Shown here: one piece after another, positions 1 to 4,853 of the stretch | How the letters are laid out: each line of letters opens with the position of its first letter | Numbering within the stretch: position 1 is the first letter of the stretch | DNA from: Gallionellaceae bacterium | Lineage (GTDB): Bacteria; Pseudomonadota; Gammaproteobacteria; Burkholderiales; Gallionellaceae | Direction: 5' to 3' | NCBI GenBank assembly: GCA_030646595.1 | Contig: JAUSKS010000257.1 | Span: forward strand, 1 to 8,207 | DNA: 8,207 nucleotides | The notes under the pieces: model-generated | Databases searched by the model: none | The model's input: only the letters and a program-made list of their open reading frames with translations | What the model was told of the DNA's origin: nothing | Program-made: the position numbers and the translations under genes

Positions 1-464
1 TGGCTGCTGCCTACACTGACCGCCACCGCTGTGCTGATGCCGGATACCGCAATCGGGGTGGAAGAACTGGTCGTGCTGCCATTGCCCAGTTGACCGTAAT
101 AGTTATCCCCCCAGCAGTGCATGCTGCCGTCACTCAACACCGCGCAGGTATGGCTATCGCCCGCACTGACCGACACCGCCGTGCTGAGGCCGGATACCAC
201 AACCGGGGTGGAGGAATTGGTCGTGCTGTCATTGCCCAGTTGGCCGTACCCCCAGCAACGCATACTGCCATCACTCAACACCGCGCAAGTGTGGCGGTTG
301 CCCGCACTGACCGCCACCGCCGTGCTGAGGCCGGATACCGCAACCGGGGTGGAGGAATCGGTCGTGCTGCCATTGCCCAGTTGGCCATAGACGTTATACC
401 CCCAGCAACGCACCGTGCCGTCATTCAATACTGCGCAGGTGTGGAACCAGCCCGCACTGACCGC
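1..464 (-). repeat. RCC1-type repeats, three complete units plus the start of a fourth
   Basis: The units lie at about 464-315, 314-174 and 173-24, and a fourth begins at 23 and is cut by the edge. Each unit reads VSAG..HTCAVL.DG...CWG...[17 protein letters not shown], the bacterial RCC1 pattern with two Cys per unit. The middle unit is nine bases shorter because three residues between CWG and YGQLGN are missing. A full RCC1 propeller has about seven blades, so more units are expected outside the window. Confidence 0.85.
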
Positions 465-2330
465 CTTGACCGAGCCAGCGGTCAATACCTGGCTGGTACC
501 ATCTGAATAATTAGCCGTGGCCTGCATTTGCAGGGTTTGGCCGACGTTGATGGTGGGATTAGCTGGCGTAACGGCGATGGAGGTTAATGCCGCCAGATTA
601 GCGGTACAGGTCTTGTTCGCGGTCATGGTCACCGAGCCATCCGTGCAATCGCTATTCCCGCTCCAACCGGCAAATGTGTGTCCACTGTCGGCCACCGCAG
701 TCAGGTTGACCACGGTACCGTAGTCGTAAACTTCGGTGCAATCCGACCCACAGTTAATCCCTGTGGGGCTGGAGCTGACTGTGCCCGTGCCAGTGCCGCT
801 CTTGGTCACGGTCAGGGTAAAGGTTTGCGGATTAAATGTCGCTGTTACGGATTTGGCGGCACTCATGGTCACGGTGCAAGTGCCCATTCCGGTGCAGGCT
901 CCGCTCCAGCCAGCAAAGGTGGAGCCGGTTGCCGGGATGGCGGTCAGGGTGACTGTGGTGCCGTTGGTAAAGGAAGCAGAACAAGTACTGCCGCAGTTGA
1001 TGCCGGACGGGCTGCTGCCAACCGTGCCGCTGCTGCTGCCGGTGCTGACTTTGCTCACCGACAGGGTTGGGCTGGCTACGGTGAGGGTGGTGCTGCCGGC
1101 GATGCTGCCGGAGGTGGCGGTGATGGTGGTGGTGCCGGAGGAGAGCGCGGTGGCAAGGCCGTTGCTATCTATGCTGGCGACGCTGGGATTGCTGTTGCTC
1201 CAGATTGCTTCACCCGGTGGAGTGTAAGCCTCCATCGTCGCAAGATAGGTGCCGCCGCTGCTGCCCCCCACCGCATAGAGCGTCCCGTTTACCACACCCG
1301 CAGCGGGTGCCCAGCGTCCAGTGGACATGGAAGTCTTGGGTGTCCAAGTGTTGGTTGCCGGATCGTAGGCTTCCACCGTTGCATCGTTACCTCCCACCGC
1401 ATAGAGTGTACCGTTCACCACGCCCACAGCATGTGCATAACGCGGGGAGGACATGGAAGTTTTGCTGGCCCAAGTGTTGGTTGCCGGATCGTAGGCTTCT
1501 ACCGTCGCAAGAATGCCGCTGCTGTTGTAGCCTCCCACCGCATAGAGGATGCCGTTCACCACGCCCACAGCAAGCGCGTAGCGTGGGGTGGGCATGGAAG
1601 CCTTAGTCGTCCATGTGTTGGTCGCTGGATCGTAAGCTTCCACTGTCGCAAGATAGGTGCCGTTGTTGCTACCTCCCACAGCATAGAGTATGCCATCCAC
1701 TACACCTACAGCGAGGTGAGCGTAGTAATCGCGGGGAGTGGGCATGGATGCCTTGGGGGTCCAGGTATTGGTCGCCGGATCGTAAGCCTCCATCGTCGTT
1801 CCCCCGTCGCCCCCCACAGCATAGAGTATGCCGTTCACCACGCCTACAGCGGGAAAATAGCGCCAGGTGGACAGGGGGGCCTTGGTCGTCCAAGTGTTGG
1901 TCGCTGAATCGTAGGCCTCCACCGTTGTAACAGAGCCACTGACGGCGTAGCCACCCACCACATAGAGTGTGCCGTTTACCACGCCAACACCGTTGTGTGT
2001 TTCACGCGCGACAGACATGGATGCCTTGTTGACCCAGGTGCCGTCGCCATTGGTTAGAGCGCGGCTCGTGCCATCACTGAACGTCCCGGTAGCCGTGAAT
2101 TGCTGCGTCTGGCCGACGTTGATGGTGGGGTTGGCGGGCGTGACAGCGATGGAAGTAAGCGTTGCCGCCCGAACCGACACTGCAGTGAGTGCAAGCAGGG
2201 CAAAGAAGGCAAACAAGGCCAGGAAGGACAGTAATGCCGTGGTCAGATATTTTTTTATTGTGCCTGATGCGAAGCTGGCTTGATGATTAGTACTTTGCTG
2301 ATCAATTTTCTGACGTGCGCGACTGAACAT
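1..2330 (-). CDS. Large secreted Ig-like (BIG2)/Kelch/RCC1 repeat protein, C-terminus cut by window edge
   Basis: The minus-strand frame is open from ATG at 2330 to the left edge (776 codons, no stop). The start is supported by AAGGGGG at 2338-2344, seven bases upstream. Residues 1-30 are polar and cationic, 31-50 hydrophobic, and VRA at 53-55 is a plausible signal-peptidase I site. Domains in order: first half of BIG2 (57-94), six Kelch repeats (99-372, each with VVNGxLYxVGG and EAYDxATNTW-type motifs), second half of BIG2 (376-418, [11 protein letters not shown]), two Cys-containing InlB-like bacterial repeats (423-500 and 503-580, TFAGWSG core), another BIG2 first half (582-618), then RCC1 repeats (623 onward, HTCAVLxDGxxxCWG). 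Paired cysteines and the signal sequence point to an extracytoplasmic, probably surface or released, adhesive or binding protein. That role is inferred; no catalytic motif is visible. It may be exported further by the T2SS encoded nearby, but this is unproven. Confidence 0.88.
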   Translation of the reverse strand, partial: MFSRARQKIDQQSTNHQASFASGTIKKYLTTALLSFLALFAFFALLALTAVSVRAATLTSIAVTPANPTINVGQTQQFTATGTFSDGTSRALTNGDGTWVNKASMSVARETHNGVGVVNGTLYVVGGYAVSGSVTTVEAYDSATNTWTTKAPLSTWRYFPAVGVVNGILYAVGGDGGTTMEAYDPATNTWTPKASMPTPRDYYAHLAVGVVDGILYAVGGSNNGTYLATVEAYDPATNTWTTKASMPTPRYALAVGVVNGILYAVGGYNSSGILATVEAYDPATNTWASKTSMSSPRYAHAVGVVNGTLYAVGGNDATVEAYDPATNTWTPKTSMSTGRWAPAAGVVNGTLYAVGGSSGGTYLATMEAYTPPGEAIWSNSNPSVASIDSNGLATALSSGTTTITATSGSIAGSTTLTVASPTLSVSKVSTGSSSGTVGSSPSGINCGSTCSASFTNGTTVTLTAIPATGSTFAGWSGACTGMGTCTVTMSAAKSVTATFNPQTFTLTVTKSGTGTGTVSSSPTGINCGSDCTEVYDYGTVVNLTAVADSGHTFAGWSGNSDCTDGSVTMTANKTCTANLAALTSIAVTPANPTINVGQTLQMQATANYSDGTSQVLTAGSVKAVSAGWFHTCAVLNDGTVRCWGYNVYGQLGNGSTTDSSTPVAVSGLSTAVAVSAGNRHTCAVLSDGSMRCWGYGQLGNDSTTNSSTPVVVSGLSTAVSVSAGDSHTCAVLSDGSMHCWGDNYYGQLGNGSTTSSSTPIAVSGISTAVAVSVGSS
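531..583. repeat. Direct repeat copy B (second BIG2 first half), partner at 2105-2157
   Basis: This is the second copy of the BIG2-coding direct repeat and lies just upstream, in coding sense, of the RCC1 units. Differences from copy A are scattered single bases, mostly at synonymous positions. Confidence 0.75.
591..1064 (-). repeat. Two tandem InlB-like 'bacterial repeat' domains
   Basis: Residues 423-500 and 503-580 of the repeat protein are two copies of a roughly 78-residue unit. The pattern is VSSSPxGINCGSxC, then GTxVxLTA, TFAGWSG, and a Cys-flanked segment before TVTM or SVTM and ending TATF or TANL. This is the divergent InlB B-repeat type common in bacterial surface proteins. The four to five Cys per copy suggest disulfides formed in the periplasm. 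Confidence 0.75.
1215..2036 (-). repeat. Six in-frame Kelch repeats (beta-propeller)
   Basis: Six units of 42-50 codons lie at about 2036-1893, 1892-1764, 1763-1614, 1613-1473, 1472-1347 and 1346-1215. Each starts at a Trp (TWxxK), then has SM..PR, VVNGxLYxVGG and VEAYDPATN. The double Gly and the spaced Tyr/Trp are the Kelch signature, and six blades are enough for one closed propeller. The DNA is also repeated: 1344-1373 and 1470-1499 are identical over 30 bp. This indicates recent duplication or gene conversion within the gene. Confidence 0.85.
2105..2157. repeat. Direct repeat copy A (BIG2 first half), partner at 531-583
   Basis: The roughly 53-bp segment encoding [16 protein letters not shown] is nearly identical at 2105-2157 and 531-583, in the same orientation and about 1.57 kb apart. 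Both copies lie in frame in the repeat protein. Recombination between them would remove the Kelch and InlB-like blocks but keep the reading frame. Confidence 0.75.
2165..2243 (-). other. Signal sequence with long cationic N-region
   Basis: This segment encodes residues 30-55 of the repeat protein. A run of Leu, Phe and Ala follows KKYLT and ends in VSVRA before ATLTS. The (-3,-1) residues Val53/Ala55 fit signal-peptidase I. About 29 mostly polar residues with several Arg/Lys precede the hydrophobic core, which is longer than a normal Sec n-region and resembles the extended signal peptides of some large secreted proteins. It could also stay uncleaved as an N-terminal membrane anchor. Confidence 0.65.
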
Positions 2331-2379
2331 GACCCATCCCCCTTAAAAAATTAATTGATAATCCTCGAACTGCCTCCCA

Positions 2380-2390
2380 GGTTTGAAACC
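2380..2390. promoter_or_regulatory. Short palindrome upstream of the repeat protein gene
   Basis: GGTTTGAAACC is a perfect 5-bp inverted repeat around one base, about 50 bp upstream of the ATG at 2330. It could be an operator half-site pair or a small leader hairpin. It is short enough to arise by chance. Confidence 0.25.
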
Positions 2391-2493
2391 ACGAAATACT
2401 GTACAAACCGCACCTGCACGGTAGCAAAAGCCACTACCCCTGCAAAAATTTCTGCTTCTATGCTCTACAGTAACAGGAAGTTCTCGGCTGTCT

Positions 2494-2518
2494 ACCCCCC
2501 CTGCGTATGGGGGTTTTT
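2494..2518 (+). terminator. Terminator-like GC hairpin with T-run (plus strand)
   Basis: CCCCC (2497-2501) can pair with GGGGG (2509-2513) around the loop TGCGTAT, and TTTTT follows directly at 2514-2518. This is the layout of a rho-independent terminator for plus-strand transcription. No plus-strand gene is evident upstream, so it may end a small RNA or antisense transcript. Alternatively the ACCCCC-N7-GGGGGT symmetry, read on the minus strand, may be a protein-binding site about 170 bp upstream of the repeat protein start. Confidence 0.45.
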
Positions 2519-2671
2519 GCCGTTATTTTGGTATTTATATTTGGTTTAATTTGGCAAAGCCTCAGTACAAGCCACAGGGAGATGGATTGTGGTCTTTCGT
2601 CTAATGAAAAAATTGCTCTATGCGAAATTACAGTCGGGTAGTCAACTTTTAACCTGGAAAAAGCAGTTGGC

Positions 2672-2698
2672 CACAGAGGACACAGAGTTCACAGAGAC
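2672..2698. repeat. Three-unit 9-bp tandem repeat (CACAGAGnn)
   Basis: CACAGAG occurs at 2672, 2681 and 2690 with exact 9-bp spacing (CACAGAGGA, CACAGAGTT, CACAGAGAC). Similar CACAGAG strings are familiar intergenic elements in many environmental proteobacterial genomes. Their function is unknown to me. Confidence 0.6.
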
Positions 2699-2721
2699 AA
2701 CACACCGTGTAACGGTTTGTT
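2699..2721. repeat. Imperfect inverted repeat, possible hairpin
   Basis: AACACACCGT (2699-2708) and ACGGTTTGTT (2712-2721) are inverted copies with one mismatch around a three-base loop. It lies about 90 bp downstream of higA in the transcription direction and could stabilise or end that transcript, but no T-run follows on the minus strand. It also sits just upstream of the Shine-Dalgarno sequence of the mini-ORF at 2741. Confidence 0.35.
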
Positions 2722-2740
2722 GCGGAGGAGACTAACCTTT

Positions 2741-2782
2741 ATGGGAATGAAGCAGGCTGAAACAATGGACACCATCAGATAA
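2741..2782 (+). CDS. Possible 13-residue mini-ORF or gene remnant with strong ribosome binding site
   Basis: GGAGGAG at 2724-2730 lies ten bases before ATG at 2741. The frame reads MGMKQAETMDTIR and stops at TAA 2780-2782. The Shine-Dalgarno match is better than that of most genes in this window, but the product is too short to assign. It could be a leader peptide, the 5' stub of a gene interrupted by a past insertion, or chance. Confidence 0.2.
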   Translation: MGMKQAETMDTIR

Positions 2783-2812
2783 AAAATACTCTTGACCCTG
2801 CTACCAATCCAA

Positions 2813-3109
2813 TCACGCCACCTTGGATAGCAGGCTAACATGAATCTGTCCAGGCAGCTTGGCCTGCCTAGCTAGCCACAGGTCGTACTGAACTTGCATC
2901 ATGAGCCAGGTTTCCGGTGTTGTATCTGTCGCTTTAGCCAAACGATGTGCCATTTCAATGCTCATGCCTGAGTGTTTGTTGATAAATTCGCTGGCACACT
3001 TACGCGTGATGCCGATGCGTCGCGCAAACTCGGTTATCGTCATGTTGAGCGGGTCAAGATACGCTTCTTTCAATACTTCGCCTGGATGGGCAGGATTAAA
3101 CATGTTCAT
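2813..3109 (-). CDS. higA: HigA family antitoxin (Xre-type HTH)
   Basis: This 98-residue protein has the HigA signature HPGEVLKEAYLDPLNM at 8-23. A helix-turn-helix follows at about 22-60 (ITEFARRIGITRKCASEFIN), then the typical TPETWLMMQVQYDLW stretch at 64-78. The family neutralises the HigB mRNA interferase by direct binding and represses its own operon. The ATG at 3109 is preceded by TAGGAGA, whose first three bases are the stop codon of higB; a second ATG two codons later is possible. Only eight bases separate higB from higA, so translation is probably coupled. The toxin-first order is typical of higBA. The length and all family motifs look intact, so it should be functional. Confidence 0.93.
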   Translation of the reverse strand: MNMFNPAHPGEVLKEAYLDPLNMTITEFARRIGITRKCASEFINKHSGMSIEMAHRLAKATDTTPETWLMMQVQYDLWLARQAKLPGQIHVSLLSKVA

Positions 3110-3117
3110 ATGCTCTC

Positions 3118-3396
3118 CTAATGGTAGTCCTGGTAGTCAACAAGGATTGCGTCCTTTCCTTCAAATTTAAAAGTCAGTCGCCAGTTACCGCTGACTGTTA
3201 CCGACCAATGTCCTTTCAAGCCGCCTTTTAATGGGTGCAGCCTGAAACCCGGTGTGTCCATTGCTTGCGCAGCACTGGCTACGTTAAGCAGTGTCAGGAT
3301 AATCTGCAAACGCCGCGCATGTGCTGCCTGAATACCCGCTTTTTTACCTGTCCGGAAAAACGTCTCAAGTCCTTTGTGTTGGAAAGATTTGATCAT
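3118..3396 (-). CDS. higB: HigB family toxin (RelE-like ribosome-dependent mRNA interferase)
   Basis: The product is 92 residues from ATG at 3396; an in-frame TTG at 3402 would add only two residues. Motifs are IKSFQHKGLE near the N-terminus, GFRLHPLKGGLKGHWSVTV in the middle, NWRLTF, and the C-terminal DYQDYH. With the ATG start, His54, Lys57, Arg73, Asp90, Tyr91 and His92 fall where the well-studied Proteus vulgaris HigB has its active-site and nearby residues, as I recall them. This supports both the start and an intact catalytic site. HigB cleaves mRNA in the ribosomal A site, and HigA encoded just downstream neutralises it. No good Shine-Dalgarno precedes the ATG, and the predicted promoter suggests a very short leader or leaderless mRNA. 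Confidence 0.93.
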   Translation of the reverse strand: MIKSFQHKGLETFFRTGKKAGIQAAHARRLQIILTLLNVASAAQAMDTPGFRLHPLKGGLKGHWSVTVSGNWRLTFKFEGKDAILVDYQDYH

Positions 3397-3402
3397 GCTC
3401 AA

Positions 3403-3426
3403 AGCGTAACGCTATGCGTGTCGCAT
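3403..3426. promoter_or_regulatory. Two adjacent palindromes overlapping the higBA promoter (candidate HigA operators)
   Basis: AGCGTAACGCT (3403-3413) is a perfect 5-bp inverted repeat covering the -10 box. ATGCGTGTCGCAT (3414-3426) is a perfect 5-bp inverted repeat around TGT, filling most of the spacer up to the -35. HigA proteins bind inverted repeats in their own promoter, so either palindrome would give autorepression. Which one is used cannot be told from sequence. Confidence 0.5.
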
Positions 3427-3431
3427 GTCAA
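3403..3431 (-). promoter_or_regulatory. higBA promoter: -35 TTGACA, -10 TACGCT, 17-bp spacer
   Basis: On the minus strand a consensus -35 TTGACA (3431-3426) is followed after 17 bp by TACGCT (3408-3403). The predicted start of transcription falls at or next to the higB ATG (3396), which would explain the missing Shine-Dalgarno. The box assignments are from sequence only. Confidence 0.55.
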
Positions 3432-3433
3432 CT

Positions 3434-3455
3434 GAACGATACACCGAACGATACA
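3434..3455. repeat. Direct repeat GAACGATACA x2 upstream of the higBA -35
   Basis: Ten-base copies at 3434-3443 and 3446-3455 are spaced 12 bp apart, just upstream of the -35 box. They may be a binding site for a regulator, or a relic of duplication. The spacing is near one helical turn. Confidence 0.4.
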
Positions 3456-3499
3456 TGCCCAATATGGAATCTGGATATAGTAAAAGTGAAAGTCATGGG

Positions 3500-3519
3500 A
3501 CGACCCGCTAGCGAGTCGT
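3500..3519 (-). terminator. Hairpin at the end of the LuxR-type gene
   Basis: ACGACTCG and CGGGTCGT on the minus strand pair around CTAG, with one U-G wobble. The hairpin overlaps the last base of the TAA stop of the regulator gene. Only scattered T's follow, so it is a weak intrinsic terminator at best. Its position between the regulator and the higBA promoter fits that role. Confidence 0.4.
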
Positions 3520-4631
3520 TATTTAAAGCGGGTGATTTCGGATACCCGCTGCGTCTTGAGCAGCTTGAGCAAATCCTCCCGGCTGTGTACCCCCAATTTG
3601 TCGTATAGCGTGCGGACATAACCGGTAACAGTGTGATTGCTGAGATGCATCTGGGCGGCGATTTGTTGTTGGGTATGTCCTTGTGCCAGCAACAAGCAAA
3701 CGTCCTTGAGCTTGGGCGATAAAGAGCAGTGCTGTATCTGCCGGGCGAGGCTTAATGCAACGGGTTCTTGCCGCCGGATGGTGATGCCGATCAATGAACT
3801 GGCGGAATGGTTATAGGGGTCCAGCCAATGGGCACGAAAAGTGAAGCGCCCCCAGGAATTCTGCTGCTCCAGCACGGGTGCGGGAGCCGCTTGCCCCTGG
3901 AAGATGGCGATTAGATTGTGGCAGAGTTGCGGTAAAACAGGAGGAAAGGGGTTGGCCTTGATAGTGGGGAAATATTGCGGGGAAAACTGCGCATGGCTGG
4001 CCCAGAACAGCAGTTGATGTGCGCCTGGGCAGAGATAACGCACTTGCGCACTTTGATCCATGATGACCAGGCCCTGTTCTCCTGTGTCAGTAAAACTTGG
4101 TGGTGGGTCTGCTGGTCGGTGCAGACTATGCGCAATATAGGGCATAAGCGCGCGCAGATTACGTTCTTCCTGGTGGGTGTAGGGTTTATCGGTGATCGGG
4201 CGGAATAAACCTAATATTCCGGTACAACGGCCTTGTTCCTGTGTTTTGGCAAAAATAACGTAATGGGCATTCAAACCACGAAAAATTTCATTGTAATACT
4301 CCGTGCGCATGGTTTGTTTATTCAAATACCAAGCTGTATTCACGAACTTAAGGCTGCTCCTTATAAGGGCCAAGCCGCCCGGCCAACACTCTTTTTCTTT
4401 GGGCGTATCGCTGAATTCCGTAAAATGAAGCTGTACTACCGCTAAATGGTTCTGGAGATTTTCATCATAGATATTGGTGTACCCACCATCGGCACCAACC
4501 CAAAAAAAGATGTTTTGAAAGCTGGGGATATAGTCATGCAAGGACTGAAAAAGCGCGGGCATGATAATTTCGCTGCCCAGACCGAGGCAGCAAAGTTGGC
4601 GTATATGCGTGAGCGCAGCTTGAGCTTTCAT
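3519..4631 (-). CDS. LuxR-type helix-turn-helix transcriptional regulator with N-terminal sensor region
   Basis: This is a 370-residue protein. The C-terminal 303-360 is a clear GerE/LuxR DNA-binding domain: LSPKLKDVCLLLAQGHTQQQIA, then HLSNHTVTGYVRTLYDKLGVHSREDLLKLL. Residues about 15-170 look like a GAF-type sensor fold and 184-290 like a degenerate PAS domain (GLVIMDQSAQVRYL). These N-terminal calls are by pattern only, and no ligand residues can be named. There is no receiver domain, so it is not a classical two-component response regulator. The ATG at 4631 is the first start after an in-frame stop at 4644-4646, and the ribosome binding site is weak. The gene diverges from gspC across about 220 bp, so it might regulate the secretion operon, itself, or both. 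The signal and targets are unknown. Confidence 0.88.
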   Translation of the reverse strand: MKAQAALTHIRQLCCLGLGSEIIMPALFQSLHDYIPSFQNIFFWVGADGGYTNIYDENLQNHLAVVQLHFTEFSDTPKEKECWPGGLALIRSSLKFVNTAWYLNKQTMRTEYYNEIFRGLNAHYVIFAKTQEQGRCTGILGLFRPITDKPYTHQEERNLRALMPYIAHSLHRPADPPPSFTDTGEQGLVIMDQSAQVRYLCPGAHQLLFWASHAQFSPQYFPTIKANPFPPVLPQLCHNLIAIFQGQAAPAPVLEQQNSWGRFTFRAHWLDPYNHSASSLIGITIRRQEPVALSLARQIQHCSLSPKLKDVCLLLAQGHTQQQIAAQMHLSNHTVTGYVRTLYDKLGVHSREDLLKLLKTQRVSEITRFK

Positions 4632-4698
4632 TTTGCGTGAGCTTCATGCGTTTCCCTGTGGTTTTAAGTAAAGCATAGTTTTGTAAGATCGCAAAGTC

Positions 4699-4712
4699 TG
4701 TCGGTGACGACA
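4699..4712. promoter_or_regulatory. Inverted repeat in the luxR-type/gspC divergent region
   Basis: TGTCG and CGACA form a perfect 5-bp inverted repeat around GTGA, about 70 bp upstream of the regulator start. It could be an autoregulatory site. It is short, so chance is possible. Confidence 0.3.
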
Positions 4713-4805
4713 ACCTACGAATATCGCCATGAATTGATAGGCCGAGCCTCTTCCAAATGTTGGCGCGAAAAAAGCTGGGGATACAAGTAATAAGGGTATT
4801 GGATG

Positions 4806-4811
4806 TATACT
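4806..4811 (+). promoter_or_regulatory. Candidate -10 box of the gsp operon (TATACT)
   Basis: TATACT matches the sigma-70 -10 consensus at five of six bases and lies 48 bp upstream of the gspC ATG. No good -35 lies 16-18 bp upstream (around 4783-4788 the sequence is ACAAGT), which suggests a promoter that needs an activator. Confidence 0.45.
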
Positions 4812-4834
4812 GCCATCTTTACTAACAGATGGCA
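4811..4834. promoter_or_regulatory. Perfect 8-bp inverted repeat at the gsp promoter (operator or leader hairpin)
   Basis: TGCCATCT (4811-4818) and AGATGGCA (4827-4834) are exact inverted copies around TTACTAAC. The repeat starts on the last base of the TATACT box and ends eight bases before the gspC Shine-Dalgarno AGGGG (4842-4846). A protein bound here would block or modulate initiation. In RNA it would be a hairpin in the leader. The divergent LuxR-type regulator is a natural candidate ligand, but this is inference. Confidence 0.55.
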
Positions 4835-4853
4835 TTTGCACAGGGGCTAGGGA

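Larger units (their letters stand above)
2345..2812. other. Intergenic region without a convincing gene
   Basis: This stretch separates the repeat protein gene from higA. It is more AT-rich than the flanking repeat gene. It contains the palindrome GGTTTGAAACC at 2380-2390, a GC hairpin plus T-run at 2494-2518, a 9-bp tandem repeat at 2672-2698, an imperfect inverted repeat at 2699-2721, and a tiny ORF at 2741-2782. Weak open frames at 2355-2549 (TTG start) and 2604-2735 (43 codons) resemble no family I know. The promoter of the repeat protein gene must lie here on the minus strand, but no clear -35/-10 pair could be assigned. Confidence 0.7.

Noticed and set aside
1..464. Regularly spaced DNA repeats that could suggest a CRISPR array
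   Set aside because: Units are about 150 bp, diverge by codon-type substitutions and encode RCC1 motifs in one continuous frame. There are no short identical repeats with unique spacers.
90..506. Plus-strand 138-codon repeated open frame
   Set aside because: It is the antisense shadow of the RCC1 repeats; its internal repetition comes from the RCC1 unit on the other strand.
678..1907. Plus-strand 409-codon Gly/Ala/His-rich open frame
   Set aside because: It lies antisense to the Kelch and InlB-like coding region. Its composition is the mirror of the repetitive codons and it matches no family, while the minus frame gives clear Kelch, BIG2 and InlB-like motifs.
2355..2549. Plus-strand 64-codon frame starting at TTG
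   Set aside because: It has no Shine-Dalgarno, resembles no known family, and runs through the terminator-like hairpin at 2494-2518.
2552..2600. GGCAAAGCCTC string resembling part of a cyclic-di-GMP (GEMM) riboswitch
   Set aside because: The GGGACGC block and the other conserved helix are missing, so the match is a short coincidence.
2604..2735. Plus-strand 43-codon frame starting MKKLLYAKLQ
   Set aside because: It has no ribosome binding site at a usable distance, and its second half is simply the CACAGAG repeat and hairpin read as codons.
3397..3402. TTG start for HigB two codons upstream of the ATG
   Set aside because: The ATG at 3396 gives the standard 92-residue length and places His54 and the Asp-Tyr-His end at the family positions.
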